From the NCBI GenBank assembly GCA_019137255.1, contig WPDH01000407.1, positions 25,551-89,550 on the forward strand: DNA of 64,000 nt, written 5' to 3'. The position numbers and the translations under genes were made by a program. This document shows, piece after piece, positions 22,486 to 33,189 of this stretch. Each line of letters begins with the position of its first letter. Position 1 is the first letter of the stretch. The notes under the pieces are model-generated. The model did no database searches and was not told where the DNA came from. It saw only the letters and a list, made by a program, of their open reading frames with translations. The stretch comes from Corinectria fuckeliana (taxonomy: Eukaryota > Ascomycota > Sordariomycetes > Hypocreales > Nectriaceae).

Positions 22486-24534
22486 TTACTCGTTGTCTCG
22501 AATCCCGGTTTCCACGAGCTGTTGCAGCTTCTTCACATGGCCCCGAGTACTAAAGCCGTGATAAATCTCAAGGTCTTCTAGCATACTCCAAAGCTTCATC
22601 TTCTTATCGATGCCCGTGATATGCGTGGCGGCTTCAAAACGAATGGTTGTGGCTCGGTCAGCTTTTGCTTCCGAATGGGCACGCCCCTGACAAACCGAAC
22701 CAAGCAAGACCTACCATAGAAGATGGCCTGGGCAGAGAAGCTTCGAACGCTCTGGGGAATATCCGAAAATGCTATACATGCTATTTCTATGGCGTGGTGC
22801 TGGATCTGGATCTGCATTAGAGATGCACCCTGAGCCTTGTGCATTACTGCCAAGAGTCTTGTCTATACTATACCTGTGTTGTGTGGGAAGAATTCTGCAG
22901 CCTAGGCTCTGCATAGAGAAGGAGGTGAAGAAGGTGGTAACACATCATGGCAGCCGCTATTGAAGGTGGCTCATTAATAGCACGTCCTCTCTTCGAAACA
23001 AGTCGGGTTAGTTTGACTCACCAGAAGAGGGAATAGCAAAGTACAGCTTTGAGAAGCCTTGATCATTGGGCTCGCCATACTTGACACCTCGAAACGACAG
23101 GGACCGACCATCAAACCACCGCGCGGCTTCGGAATGGATATCTTGTCGCTCGTTACTCCAGGTCATGGTCATGGTCATGGGCACGTCTCTGCGGTAGGCA
23201 ACTTGGATGGCTCTGCCGAGCAGCCAGAGGAGCTGGTTCCCCATCGAATCTTCGCCAACTTGCCCTTGTTGCCAGTCGACATGCCACTTTTCAGGACTAA
23301 TCTGCAAGGCTGTTTTGTGAGACAGGGCAACGGTGATTTCGTGTCGGATGTATATCCAAAAGTTGGCTCTGTCCAATCCGACCGACGATGCATCAACTCG
23401 GCGATGGAGAATCAGGAGCATGGCGCCGTAAAGGTGTCGGCGATGCTCGAGGCCCTGGGACGCAATCATCTCATAGCTACAGAGAAGCATGGCTGCGGTG
23501 AGAGCGTCCTCGTGGGCGGTGCCACGGTCGAGGTAGTCTATCAATGTGCGCAAGGACTCGCCGTAATAGCGAGCCGCAGCAGCGGTCCACACGTCTCCGG
23601 AGGGGTGGAGGCTCAGGTTCTTGGCCGTGAATGCACATACGCTGCGGACGAGGAGCTCCGAAGTGGTGCATCGGCGCAGGACCTCGCGTTGGTACGCACA
23701 GTCGTGGTCGAAGATGTCCATCCAGGTAGCCACGCCGGTTTGGTAAGTGTTCAACAGATGGACCATTTCAGCTGTGAGCACCACCTGAGCCGGGCTGCTA
23801 CTACCACTACTACTACTATTACTACTACTCTTCTGTTGAGGTGGATGGCGCCGTCGACTGGCGGATTGTGTCGGTGTAGAAGATGACGACGACGACGGAG
23901 TGGAAGCACCAGGAGTGTTGTTGCTGCTGTCCAAGGCCGGATTGGGCATATAAGCGGTAAAGAGATCCCACGTCGACTTTGGGGTTGTCGGTTTGAGATG
24001 ATGTCGTTTATCCACTTGCGAGAGTAGCTGCTGTGGCTGCTGGTGCTGCTTCTGCTGCTGGTGCTGCTGAGGACGACCTGCATCACCGGCGTTGGACGCG
24101 CACCACGACGACGGCTTGATGAACTCAGAGGGTCGGCAAGGCAAGCCGAGCCGTTCGCAACTGCTGCAGACGGGCTTTTTCTCGTCGCACGGCATGTGAC
24201 GTGACTTGCACGTTGAACTAACAGCAGTACAAGGTCAGATATTGCTTGTCTAGATGTATTGGTAGGATGAGGTGTTCGCCAAGAGACAGACCCATGGCAT
24301 GCATGGATGCTTGCTATAATTAACTCACCAGCCTACATAGATGGCCCCCAACCCGGCCAACGGCATTAGTATAGACATCTGGATGCGTGCAACGGAGTTG
24401 TTCTGCCTACCAGTTCTCCTTCGCGTGCCGCCCTTGCGCCGCTTTTTAGTCCCGCTGGTGGCAGACGGTTCTTGCTCCTGTGATTGTAGCCACGGCTCGT
24501 CCATCTTCTTGTTGTGGGCTTTAACGGTGGCCAA
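22486..24534 (-). CDS. Zn2Cys6 transcription factor (cluster regulator 1)
   Basis: Best model: exon 24534-24411, a 4-nt microexon 24332-24329, then 24217-23022, 22846-22715 and 22667-22486, about 545 residues. The microexon restores RRRTGCSTCKSRHMPC. The six zinc ligands are then Cys43, 46, 53, 60, 63 and 70 (C-x2-C-x6-C-x6-C-x2-C-x6-C), with the basic patch KKRRKGGTRRR in front. Skipping only the first intron (78 nt, in frame) would insert 26 residues before Cys1. A Gln/His-rich and a poly-Ser stretch follow. The C-terminal exons (HHAIEIACIAFSDIPQ, then KLWSMLEDLEIYHGF) match the fungal-specific regulator domain seen in ArcA-like factors. The last intron (47 nt) is uncertain. It acts in the nucleus. 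It lies between the P450 and epoxide hydrolase genes and is probably a pathway regulator. Confidence 0.78.
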
Positions 24535-25119
24535 AAGCCGTCATTCAGCCCTGTCGTGGCGCTGACGGGGGACGGGATGGATCTGGTTGGAAGAGAAGAA
24601 CCTATCTAGGTAGGTAGGTAAGAACCATGTTGAAGATGCTGGGCACTGCGACTACTAGTACTACATATGGTAGATACCCAATATACCTAGGTATCTAAGC
24701 TAGGTAAGCTAGTTAGGTAGATAGATAGTTGATGCCTTGGTGAGCCAGTCCTGGGCTACTTGGCTACTACTAATTATGTGCGAAGTATGATCCATGGATC
24801 CATAGTAGATTCCCCGCTCGCTCAGTAACTCCACCCCCAACTATGCACTAGAATCTCTCCACGGGGGGTGCTCCACTATGGAACTAAATATGCTTGTGTG
24901 TGTATGGAGAAGGTACATAGGGAGTCGGGTGTCAGGGGTTATTCGTATTCTAGCCATTGATAGGCTTCCTAGTAGATGGATTACTCTCCAAAACGAGGAC
25001 GAGGCAAGGGTTGAAATTGTGAGATTATGCGGTAGCTATGTAATAAGTCCCCATGCATCCTTCTTCTCCAACGGCTTCCCCTCCTCAGCAAATAAACAAA
25101 CGACAACACACATCACGAT
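24535..25119. other. Intergenic with (TAGG)n-type simple repeats
   Basis: Upstream of regulator 1 and downstream of the epoxide hydrolase gene. Contains short imperfect TAGG/TAGA repeats at about 24604-24735. No gene recognised. Confidence 0.4.
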
Positions 25120-26364
25120 TCAAACCGCAGCTTCATGGGCGAATTCCTCAAGCAACTTCTGCAGCTCCGTCGGCCTTTCCAACGGGATCCAGTGGCCGCA
25201 GTCGAGAGCCTTGATGCGGAGGTCCTTGACCCACCGCTTGGTGTTCTCGCTCTGCGCATCGGCACGCGTCACGTAGTCCTGCTCGCCCACCACCAGCAGC
25301 GTGGGCAGCTTGCACTCGCCAGCTCCCTCCCCCTCTCCCCCTCTCTCCGCAACGAACGCCACCTCGTCGGGGATGTTGAGACTCCGCATCCCCGCCTTGT
25401 ACCAGTTCAGAGGACCCCGGTACCCCTTCATGGCCATGATGCGGTCCCGCGTTGTGTACTCGTCCAGGGTGTACCATGACGGCAGAGGCCCAAGCTGGCC
25501 ACCCCGGACAAACTCGGCAGCCTTCCCCACGGGCGCAAAGTGCTTCTTCCAATCTGCTGGATCGGACGGGTATAAAAGGTTAAATACCGAGGCCGGCTAG
25601 CCGCGGAGGCGCTGGCGTTAGTCCATCGAGCGTCTTGCTTGCAGATGAGAAAGAATGGGGCGGGCATTAAAAGGTGGCTTCTCACATGGTCTTCGCAATC
25701 CTGTACCGCCTCCTCTGTATTGTGCCAGAGCCAATAGCCGTTTGTCTCATAGCCAAAGGCCTCGCGGCTGAGCTTGTTGAAAGCTTCTGCAGACATTGTC
25801 AGTCAGGCAACACTTCGTCTTCCATCCAGACAGCCCGTCTGTCCGTCCCTTACCAATGTCCCAGACCAATCCGGGTTCAAGATAGCCCACAGAGATGAAG
25901 ACGGCGCCAAGCAGACGATCAGGTATGTATGTGACCAGCCGAGAAAGGAGACCGCTCCCCCTGGGACCCCAGTAAGTCAGTGGCTATTACTTCTTCCTTT
26001 TCTTTTTTTTGCCCTGCTTAAGGTGGCCTCACCAATCATGACCGACGGCAATGCAGCGCGACACTCCCTCGCGGTCGAGAATCTCTGCCATATGCTCAGA
26101 CATGGTCTTCATTCGATATGCGCCCACACCTCCCGGCGCATCCGTGTCGCCGTAGCCAAGTAGATCAGGGACAATAACGCCGAAATCGCCGGCGGACAAG
26201 GTCTCGATCTGATTGCGCCAGTCATAGCTCGAACTGGGGTACCCATGGAGCAAGAGAAAAGTCGGCTTATTGGCGGCAGAGGGGGCTACTGCGACATAGC
26301 CATAGGTGGTCCCGTCAGACGCGACGATCTTTTTGGCCAGGGATGGGAATGCGACTGAGGCCAT
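25120..26364 (-). CDS. Soluble epoxide hydrolase-like alpha/beta hydrolase
   Basis: Exons 26364-26033, 25960-25854, 25786-25686 and 25596-25120 give 338 residues. Diagnostic features: oxyanion motif HGYP (His40-Pro43), nucleophile elbow GHDWGS with Asp110 (an Asp nucleophile, as in epoxide hydrolases, rather than Ser), lid tyrosine candidate in PSWY (Tyr222), acid Asp287 in GEQDYV, and His315 in CGHWIPLERP. The block FGYETNGYWLWHN is conserved in fungal homologues. The start at 26364 (MASVAFPS) is preferred over an upstream frame extension because it begins the family-like sequence. No signal peptide, so probably cytosolic. It would hydrate an epoxide to a vicinal diol. The gene is divergent from regulator 2, fits the cluster, and implies an epoxide intermediate. 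Confidence 0.88.
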
Positions 26365-27386
26365 GTTGAGCAAGGACGTTGATGGGATAGATACAGATAG
26401 ACGGACAGACAGATAGACAGACACGACGCAGAACTGCTTTGACGAGTCACATGGTGATAGATGTCGACTTTATAATCAAGATAACAGACTTCAGAACTGG
26501 CGAGGTTGTCCAACATGCAGCGCCCGGTCCGAGACTCTCAGTCTAGTCCGCACTGCAGCACCGACGGTTGCAACTCAGCTGACAAATGAGGAACAAGTAA
26601 GTCACTCAATCACAGGTGGCCAGCTGGATTCATCAGTGCTTGCTGCACGAGCCGATCCGATGGACGATGGCATCGGAGCCGATCTTGCCACATTTCGAAC
26701 TGCACAGCTCCAGCAAGGCTTGTCCATGCCGATATGAGAAAACACCACGTTGACCAAGGTACCTTCTATCCGTTCTACTCCCTATAGGGATCCGTCCTTT
26801 TGTAGCGGCTCGGCCCGCCATCATTGGTACCTAAGCTGACCAGCCCCTCCTCTGGGGCCCTGACACTTGAAGTAGCAGTGATACAACATGAAGCAGTCCG
26901 TCCGAGGCCAAGAACTCACTTGCTACGTAATCTACTCTCTCCGTAGGGTCCATGCAAGCTAATCTACCTTGACAAGAGCGGCAAGCCGGAGGCAAGCCGT
27001 TGAATGTGTCATGGCAGCCACGCCCATTTGTTCGCATACCTCGTCTGCTAGTCTTCCCAACGCCCTGTTGCGGCATCTTGATCCCATATCTACAGGGTAT
27101 TTCCTCATGCCCAAACTTCGCCCTGTTTGGTTTTGCGCCGATGATGGAAGGAATGCAGCGCATGTCTCCCTCCAAGAGATTCGGCATTCAACGCCTTATC
27201 TTGATTGATGTCGACGTCCCGATGTGGAAATATACACGGTGCTGGACACATCGACGCCTATAAGTACCCTTACATACTCATTAAGCGGAAGCATGTATCG
27301 CTGGCTCCAGATGCGAAAAAAACAGCCAAGACTTCTTTCCTCTTCTCCGCCTGCTCGTAATCGTGATAGTCCGTCCTGTGAAGAGA
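26365..27386. promoter_or_regulatory. Divergent promoter region, epoxide hydrolase / regulator 2
   Basis: 1 kb between divergent start codons. TATAAG at 27259-27264 lies 123 bp before the regulator 2 ATG. A CGG-T-CCG element occurs near 26525. No gene recognised. Confidence 0.4.
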
Positions 27387-29687
27387 ATGAGCACAAACAA
27401 TGACCGCCACAAAGCTTGCAACAGGTGCAGGTCACGCAAGGTCAGATGCGATGGAAGAAAGCCGTTCTGCAAGCAATGCGCTAGCGGCCGAGCCGCATGG
27501 GAATGTTCCTACCCGGCCTCAGCAACAAGGGGTCGTCCGAAGCGCGGTAAGCAACGGCCACTTGCTCTCCCTTTCTTCAGGAGAAATTGACCGAACTGAA
27601 CAGCTTACCCGTTCAGTCCCGCAAGCTCCAACTTGGAGCTGGATGGCTCGGTATGCGCTTCACCGCATGGAGAGGCTGAAACCATGGCCCTCGACATGGC
27701 CATTGACTCATCGGCTCTCAACCTCGATCTAGAGAGCGCAACGCTTGAACAGGCCATGTGGGACGACGGCAGCATGTACGACATGTTCGACCCCGTGTGC
27801 CAGAGGCTCGGGGTATTTACAGGCGCCGCCCTCGGCACTCGACCTAACAACGCGCAAGATCACCTGGTTGCCGAGATCGCCGAGGACAACCAGGCTCCGT
27901 ACATGCTGGAGACTCCGCCGCTCCAGATGTACCCCGGAGTGGCTCAGCCTCCTTTGGACGCCGAGTCTACGGCGCCGAGTCGCTTCAACGACGTGCCCGA
28001 GGCCTTCATGAACCTGCTGTGCGTCCACTGCACCCACTCCAAGCCTGCGTCATGTCATACAACGCTGACGATAAGAGAATGCAACAGCTTCAAGACGTAC
28101 TTCGACGCGTGCCAAAGCACAATCCGCCTCTTCGACGACCTGGACGGGTTCCTGCGACTCCCGAAGCAGACGTCGGCGGAGATGGCGCCGCTGAGGTATG
28201 CCGTGATTGCCCACGCGGTGCCTGCCTGTCCACAGTTCTCGGCCTGGGCGGCGACGCATCTGCAGGTCGCGGGCGCCACGTCGGGACACGACTACGCGGG
28301 CCACTTCTATCGGCTGGCCGGCTTGGCGCTCAACGGCTGCGACCCCGATCACCGCGCTCACCGGGCTTCGCTCCGGACGCTGCAGGCGACGGTGCTGATT
28401 GGGCTGTACGAGCTGCAGCATGCACAGTTCGGTCGAGCGTGGCTGACGGCAAGCCGAGCTGACTGGCTGACGCAAACCATGCACTTGCGCACCCTGGACG
28501 CTGATGGAGCAAATGGCTCGAGGTCCGGGCTTCTCGATGAGGCAAGAAGGGCACAGTGGGCGACCAGCACCTTGACCTGCGCGCTGATGAAGGGAGGGAG
28601 GATGGTGGGCTCCGCGGAGGAGGAGGAGGAGGTGAGTTATCGAAGATGTGCGGCTCTATGCGAGTCGCCACTCCATCCGTCCATCCATCCGTCCATCCAT
28701 CTGTCCGTCCATCTGTCCATCCCTCCTCATCTCTCTTATCCGCACCCACATCGAGACGGGCGGCTGGCTAATCCAAAGCACGCTCGCATTGCACAGATCA
28801 CGACATGGCTCCCTCAACCTCAACCCCAACCTCCTCAGCCACTAGCCCCCAACAAGCCGCAAGACGTCGGCATCCGCATCGAAGACGTATTGCGCAATGC
28901 CGCCCCGCGACCCCTCTCCGTCGAGGAGGCCCTGTGGGCGACCCACATGTTGACGCGGCGGATCGTGATCCATGTCCGGGACACCAAGCCGGCGGCGAAC
29001 TGCGGGCCCGGCCGGCAGCCATACAGCTTCTGGACGAACCAACACCAGCTGGAGCAGACGCTGCGGTACCTGCGGAGCTTTGTCCACGCCGAGTCCAAGC
29101 CGGGGTCGGGCCAGGAGACCATGCTGGACCTGTACACCAAGGCGTGGGACGTTGTGCTCCTCGAGGCAAAGGTGAAGAAGAAGGCTGCGTCGCACTCCGC
29201 CGCCCGGAGCTCTGATCAGGACCGTGCCGGCGAGCATGTGCTCCTGCAACGGACCCTGGAGCTCGCCGGAGCCATGCAGACGTGCGTCCTCCCCCGCGAT
29301 GCCGTATCGGCCATAACCCTTTCGTGGATCTTATACGCAGCGCTTCAATCCCTGCTGCGCTGCCAACGCCGACAGTCATCAACTTGGGCGCACGATAACT
29401 CGGCAGTCGTCAGCGTCAGCAGCAGCAGCCGCAGCAGCAGCAGCAGCTTGCCCATCCTTGACAGCTCGACCTGCGACGGGGGAGTGTTTGGCCAGACGGA
29501 CTCGTTTACCGTCAACCACGCCTGGATTCTGGATGCGTCAGATGCGCTCCAGTCTATGCTAGCGCAGCTAGGTCTCGATAACCCCATTGCGAGTTTCTTC
29601 TTGGGCCAGCTCGAGGTGGAGAAGAGCAGCAGCGACGTTGACCTTGGCAAGTGCCTAGTCGGCCTCGCTGACTTTGCGGCAAGTTAA
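27387..29687 (+). CDS. Zn2Cys6 transcription factor (cluster regulator 2)
   Basis: ATG at 27387; exon 1 ends at 27546 and exon 2 starts at 27604. This is the only acceptor that joins the zinc finger in frame to the long downstream frame. The N-terminus holds ACNRCRSRKVRC, then PFCKQC: ligands Cys11, 14, 21, 28, 31 and 40, spacing C-x2-C-x6-C-x6-C-x2-C-x8-C. The nuclear basic tail is RGRPKR. The remainder is an unannotated regulatory region of about 690 residues with a poly-Ser stretch near the C-terminus. The segment 28632-28796 has splice sites (GTGAGT...CACAG), an in-frame length of 165 nt and a CATC/CGTC microsatellite, so it may be an intron. Length is 692 or 747 residues accordingly. Probably regulates the cluster. 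Confidence 0.8.
28674..28725. repeat. CATC/CGTC microsatellite
   Basis: About 50 bp of tandem 4-base units (CATC with CGTC and TGTC variants) inside regulator 2. It lies within the segment with intron signals. If translated, it adds a Ser/Pro/His-rich loop. Confidence 0.7.
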
Positions 29688-30296
29688 TAATAATGGATGA
29701 AGACGGAGGAGTATAATATGATATAGATATATGCCCTAGCGTTTCGGCCGAGTACATTTAATTATGACTTTTCAACCAATGTTTACATTTCTTCATCGAC
29801 TTTCTATTCAAGAGGAAGCATTCTGATGAGCTAAAACTGTCAGTTCCAAGGGATTCTTGTTGTCGTACATGCGCGATGACTTTGGGATCACTATAAACAA
29901 ATGGTTCTTTCACTTTTCTAGAAGACAATGGACAACAAGTTGAGTTCTTCTACCCTGTGTATTTTATATTACTTTTTAAGCTGCCTTGTAGGCAACTGAA
30001 CGACGTTGAACTAGAATCCCGTTGGCTTTCCGCAGGGCACCGTCAATATAATTGCCCAACTTCTGCATTTAAGCCGAGGCTTATTTGAATATCTCGGAAT
30101 GGCTAGTCCGAGCAACTACGACCAAGATACCTACCGGCTGGCAAAATCATCACGGAAAACGAGGGTCGGATATGAGCACTAATAACTGGAGAGCTAGCTA
30201 GATACAAACTTGCAACACAGCCAGCACGCATAAGAGATAATTGACATGACCTTGACCCTGATCCTGTGCGTAGTGTATACATGAATACATGTACAC
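29688..30296. other. Intergenic, convergent 3' ends
   Basis: Between the 3' ends of regulator 2 and the FAD monooxygenase. AT-richer than its neighbours; no gene recognised. Confidence 0.4.
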
Positions 30297-32388
30297 TTAG
30301 ACCGAGTTTGAAATGACGCTCTTCACGGACCCGTTTCCGAAGCCGGCTCCCGCCTTTGCCTTGGTCTTGGTCTTGGTCTCGTTGGCACGAATGGCCATGT
30401 ACTCGTCCACAACGCCATGATAGCTCCCGGGGCCGTAGGGCTTGAAGAAGTCGACGAGCGCGTTGCCGTTGCGCTGCGACTTGACGCCCAGATCGCCGAG
30501 CAGGCGGTCCAGGTAGGAGATCCAGTCAAAGAGCGCATAGGGGTAGCGCTCGCCCACGGCGCCGTAGCGGCGGCGCGTCCAGGCGTTCCACTCGCAGATC
30601 TCGCGGACCATGTCCTCCTCCTCGGGCAGGTCGATGTCGCCCAGCATGTAGGCCACGGCCCAGAGCGCCTGCAGCTCCGAGACGGTGGGCGTCTGCGTCG
30701 TGTGGATCTGGCCCAGGATGACGAGCGACCGGTCTCCCTCCGCGGCCAACGACAGCGGCACCACGCGGTTGTACAGGCGCCAGCGGCGCGTCGTCATGGT
30801 GCGTCCGGCCTCGCGCTGCCAGCCGTTGAAGTCCTTGGGCCCCGCGGCCAGGAAGGGGATCTTCCGCGCCAGCAGCTGGTCGGCGGCCTTGTCGTGGAAG
30901 TACCACGGGTCCATCTTGATGCCCGCCTTCAAGGGGGCCGCTGCGGCGTCGCCGTAAGGCGGGATTCCCAGTTCTTCCTTGAGCTCGGGGGAGAAGAAGT
31001 TGAAGTGGTCGCCCCAGCCGGTGGCGTAGATGACATAGTCGGCGTCGATGCGTTCCCCCGTTTTCTTGAGGGTGACGCCCGCCTTGTCCGCCGAGGCGAC
31101 AGTGTCTCGCACGATGCGGATGTCCGCCTTCTTCAGCGTGCTCCAGAAGTCGTCCATGGTGATCAGCCCGAGCGAGCTCTCGCACCAGAAGCAGCTATTG
31201 TCCTCAATCTGGGGCTTCAACCCTTCGACCTTGCCGGCCTTGCCGCCGAAGCCAGCCGCCTTGTAGGCTTGGCTGCTGATGTAGCCCCAGCTGGCCTTGG
31301 TCATCCAGCGGCCCAGCATGGTTCGGTGGAAAAAGGAGCCGAGCCAAGTGTCCGTCGTCATGAGCGAAGGGCTGAGGTAGTTTGAGAGACGGTTAGCGCT
31401 CATGGTCATTGTGTTCTAGAATACCATCATCAGTTTGCTTGCTTTGCTGTCTTGCTACTTGCTCCAGGGAAAAGGGGGGAAGGATCGGCAGCTCCGTTTG
31501 TTTCATACCTTGCCTAGCAAGCTGGAGGGCATAATTGGCATTGGGCCAGATCCGGTATCACGAATGACCCTGAAAACATGTCAGCGGCGGAGAGACGTTC
31601 TGGATATGGTAGAGGAAAACACCGTACCAAGTGACTTTCTTGCCCATCAAGCTCAGCAGGTATGCGGCATCGTAGGCAGATTTTGCGGCACCGAGGAGCA
31701 CATAGTGGTTGTTCTCTGGCTTTTCAAAGTTGACCACATTCTTGGCAATGTCGACGGCGTGAATCACAGGAATGGCATCCTCGGTGATGGGGAAGCCAGG
31801 GCTGTTGGCCTGCGTCGTGATGCCGGCAGCACATATTACCTTGTCCGCTTCGATGGTCTGGCCGTTGACCGTCACCAGCCAGCCGCCGGTGGGATTGCGC
31901 TCGATCTTGGACACCCAGCTGTTGAATCTGATGTGGCGCTTCAGATCGTTGTCCTCAGCGTACTTGTCCAGATATCTCCAAATCATGTCCCCGGACACCA
32001 GGTTGTTGCCCGGCTTGCCATCTGCGGGCATGGGCGTAGACGGGTAGTTCTGTGTTTCCAACCATTAAGTCTGCGCCCACTGACGTCAAAGTAGGCGTCA
32101 CTCTGGGATTGTATGCTTACAAAATATCCAAACTCGACTTGGGCAACGAGGTTTGGGTAGACGCGGTCCTTGGCCCACGTTCCTCCAACCGTGTCATATT
32201 TGTCGAAGATGGCCAGCTTGGCGTTTGGCTGCAGCTTCAAGATGGTGTTGATGGCTGTGAGACCATAAAAACCTGATAATTATGCAATCAGTATAGTGTT
32301 TGCTTTCTCCGGGCTTTTTTCTGCTCCTACCTGCGCCGATGACGGCGAAGTCAAGGCGGGTCTTCTCGTCGGTGGTGAAATGTGACAT
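30297..32388 (-). CDS. FAD-dependent monooxygenase (FMO/Baeyer-Villiger-like)
   Basis: Exons 32388-32331, 32272-32121, 32049-31628, 31569-31509 and 31415-30297 give 603 residues. The FAD fingerprint GAGFYG (Gly18-x-Gly20-x-x-Gly23) is split by intron 1. GGTWAKDRVYPNL is the GGTW-type motif of the FMO superfamily. The second Rossmann site (LLGAAKSAYDAAYLL, ~189-203) has the variant GxxxS found in a fungal FMO subgroup, and YATGWGDHF is the ATG motif. No membrane anchor. It inserts one oxygen using NADPH and FAD, as an epoxidation, Baeyer-Villiger or heteroatom oxidation. It is divergent from the PKS across an 801-bp shared promoter, so co-expression is likely. With the epoxide hydrolase nearby, epoxidation is an attractive but unproven role. 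FAD monooxygenases also accompany the depudecin PKS. Confidence 0.88.
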
Positions 32389-33189
32389 GTTTTCTCAGTG
32401 CTGGCAACGAGAGTAAATTGTGAGTCGGCGACGATGAGTTCTAGTTCTAAGATAGTGTTGCTTAGGTTAGTCATGATTATTAGGGTTGTCGGCACATGGG
32501 AGGGATCGTCTGGTCCTTATACAGCCTGCCTGTAGACACTGGACCCTCGTAGATGATTGGACTAGTTGCCAAATATTCAAGATAGAAGACAATCTCGCCG
32601 ACGGCCGGCTTCGTGTAATCTGACGGAGATCCGGAGCATGACACTTCGACGTGGGACTCGGAGCCGGTGCTGCGCGGTCCGAGGCTTGCAGAACATATGC
32701 ATAATGTGGCCAAAGTATTATCACATACGCTTCCGAAGATGGCATCTTCATGACATGCAGGGCTCGGGATGCAACCCACCCCACATCATCGGGCCGTGGT
32801 TCTTGTGCGAGTATTCACTTTGTTTTGTTTTTGTTTTGTTTTGTTCCGTGTTTGAATTGCCGGCACCAAGACCGGCCGCCGAAAGACGATGCACCGGTGC
32901 CCGTAAATGCATGCCGTTCTCGGAAGCCTGGAAGATATCGGCTGTTTATTGCCCGTCGGGTCACTGGACTGCATAGAGAGGGAAAGGGGGTGGCAGAGGG
33001 AACGATAGATAAAAACCGGGACTGCTCATGTATTATGATGGCGAACAAAGCGCTCGACAGATTCTCACAACTTAAGAGCAGCTATCTACCTCATGTGCGC
33101 AGAGAAACTACAATATTCGCCCATTACTCACGGCCTGGAGCAGAGAATCGTCTTTAAATCCTTGAGGAAGCGCTTGAATCTTAGCAAAG
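32389..33189. promoter_or_regulatory. Divergent promoter, FAD monooxygenase / PKS
   Basis: 801 bp between the start codons of the two genes. It has CGGCCG palindromes at 32602-32607 and 32873-32878 and a T-rich tract at about 32817-32846. Candidate control point of the cluster. Confidence 0.5.

Noticed and set aside
23059..23886. 275-codon + strand frame opposite regulator 1
   Set aside because: Shadow of the regulator's large exon; no start context or motifs.
27546..27651. Two-intron model for regulator 2 using acceptor at the TTCTTCAG site
   Set aside because: That acceptor puts the zinc finger out of frame with the body; the acceptor ending at 27603 joins them with one intron.
30417..31385. 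322-codon open frame on the + strand opposite the FAD monooxygenase
   Set aside because: It is the mirror of a GC-rich coding exon on the other strand; composition is Arg/Val/Gly-rich with no family motif.
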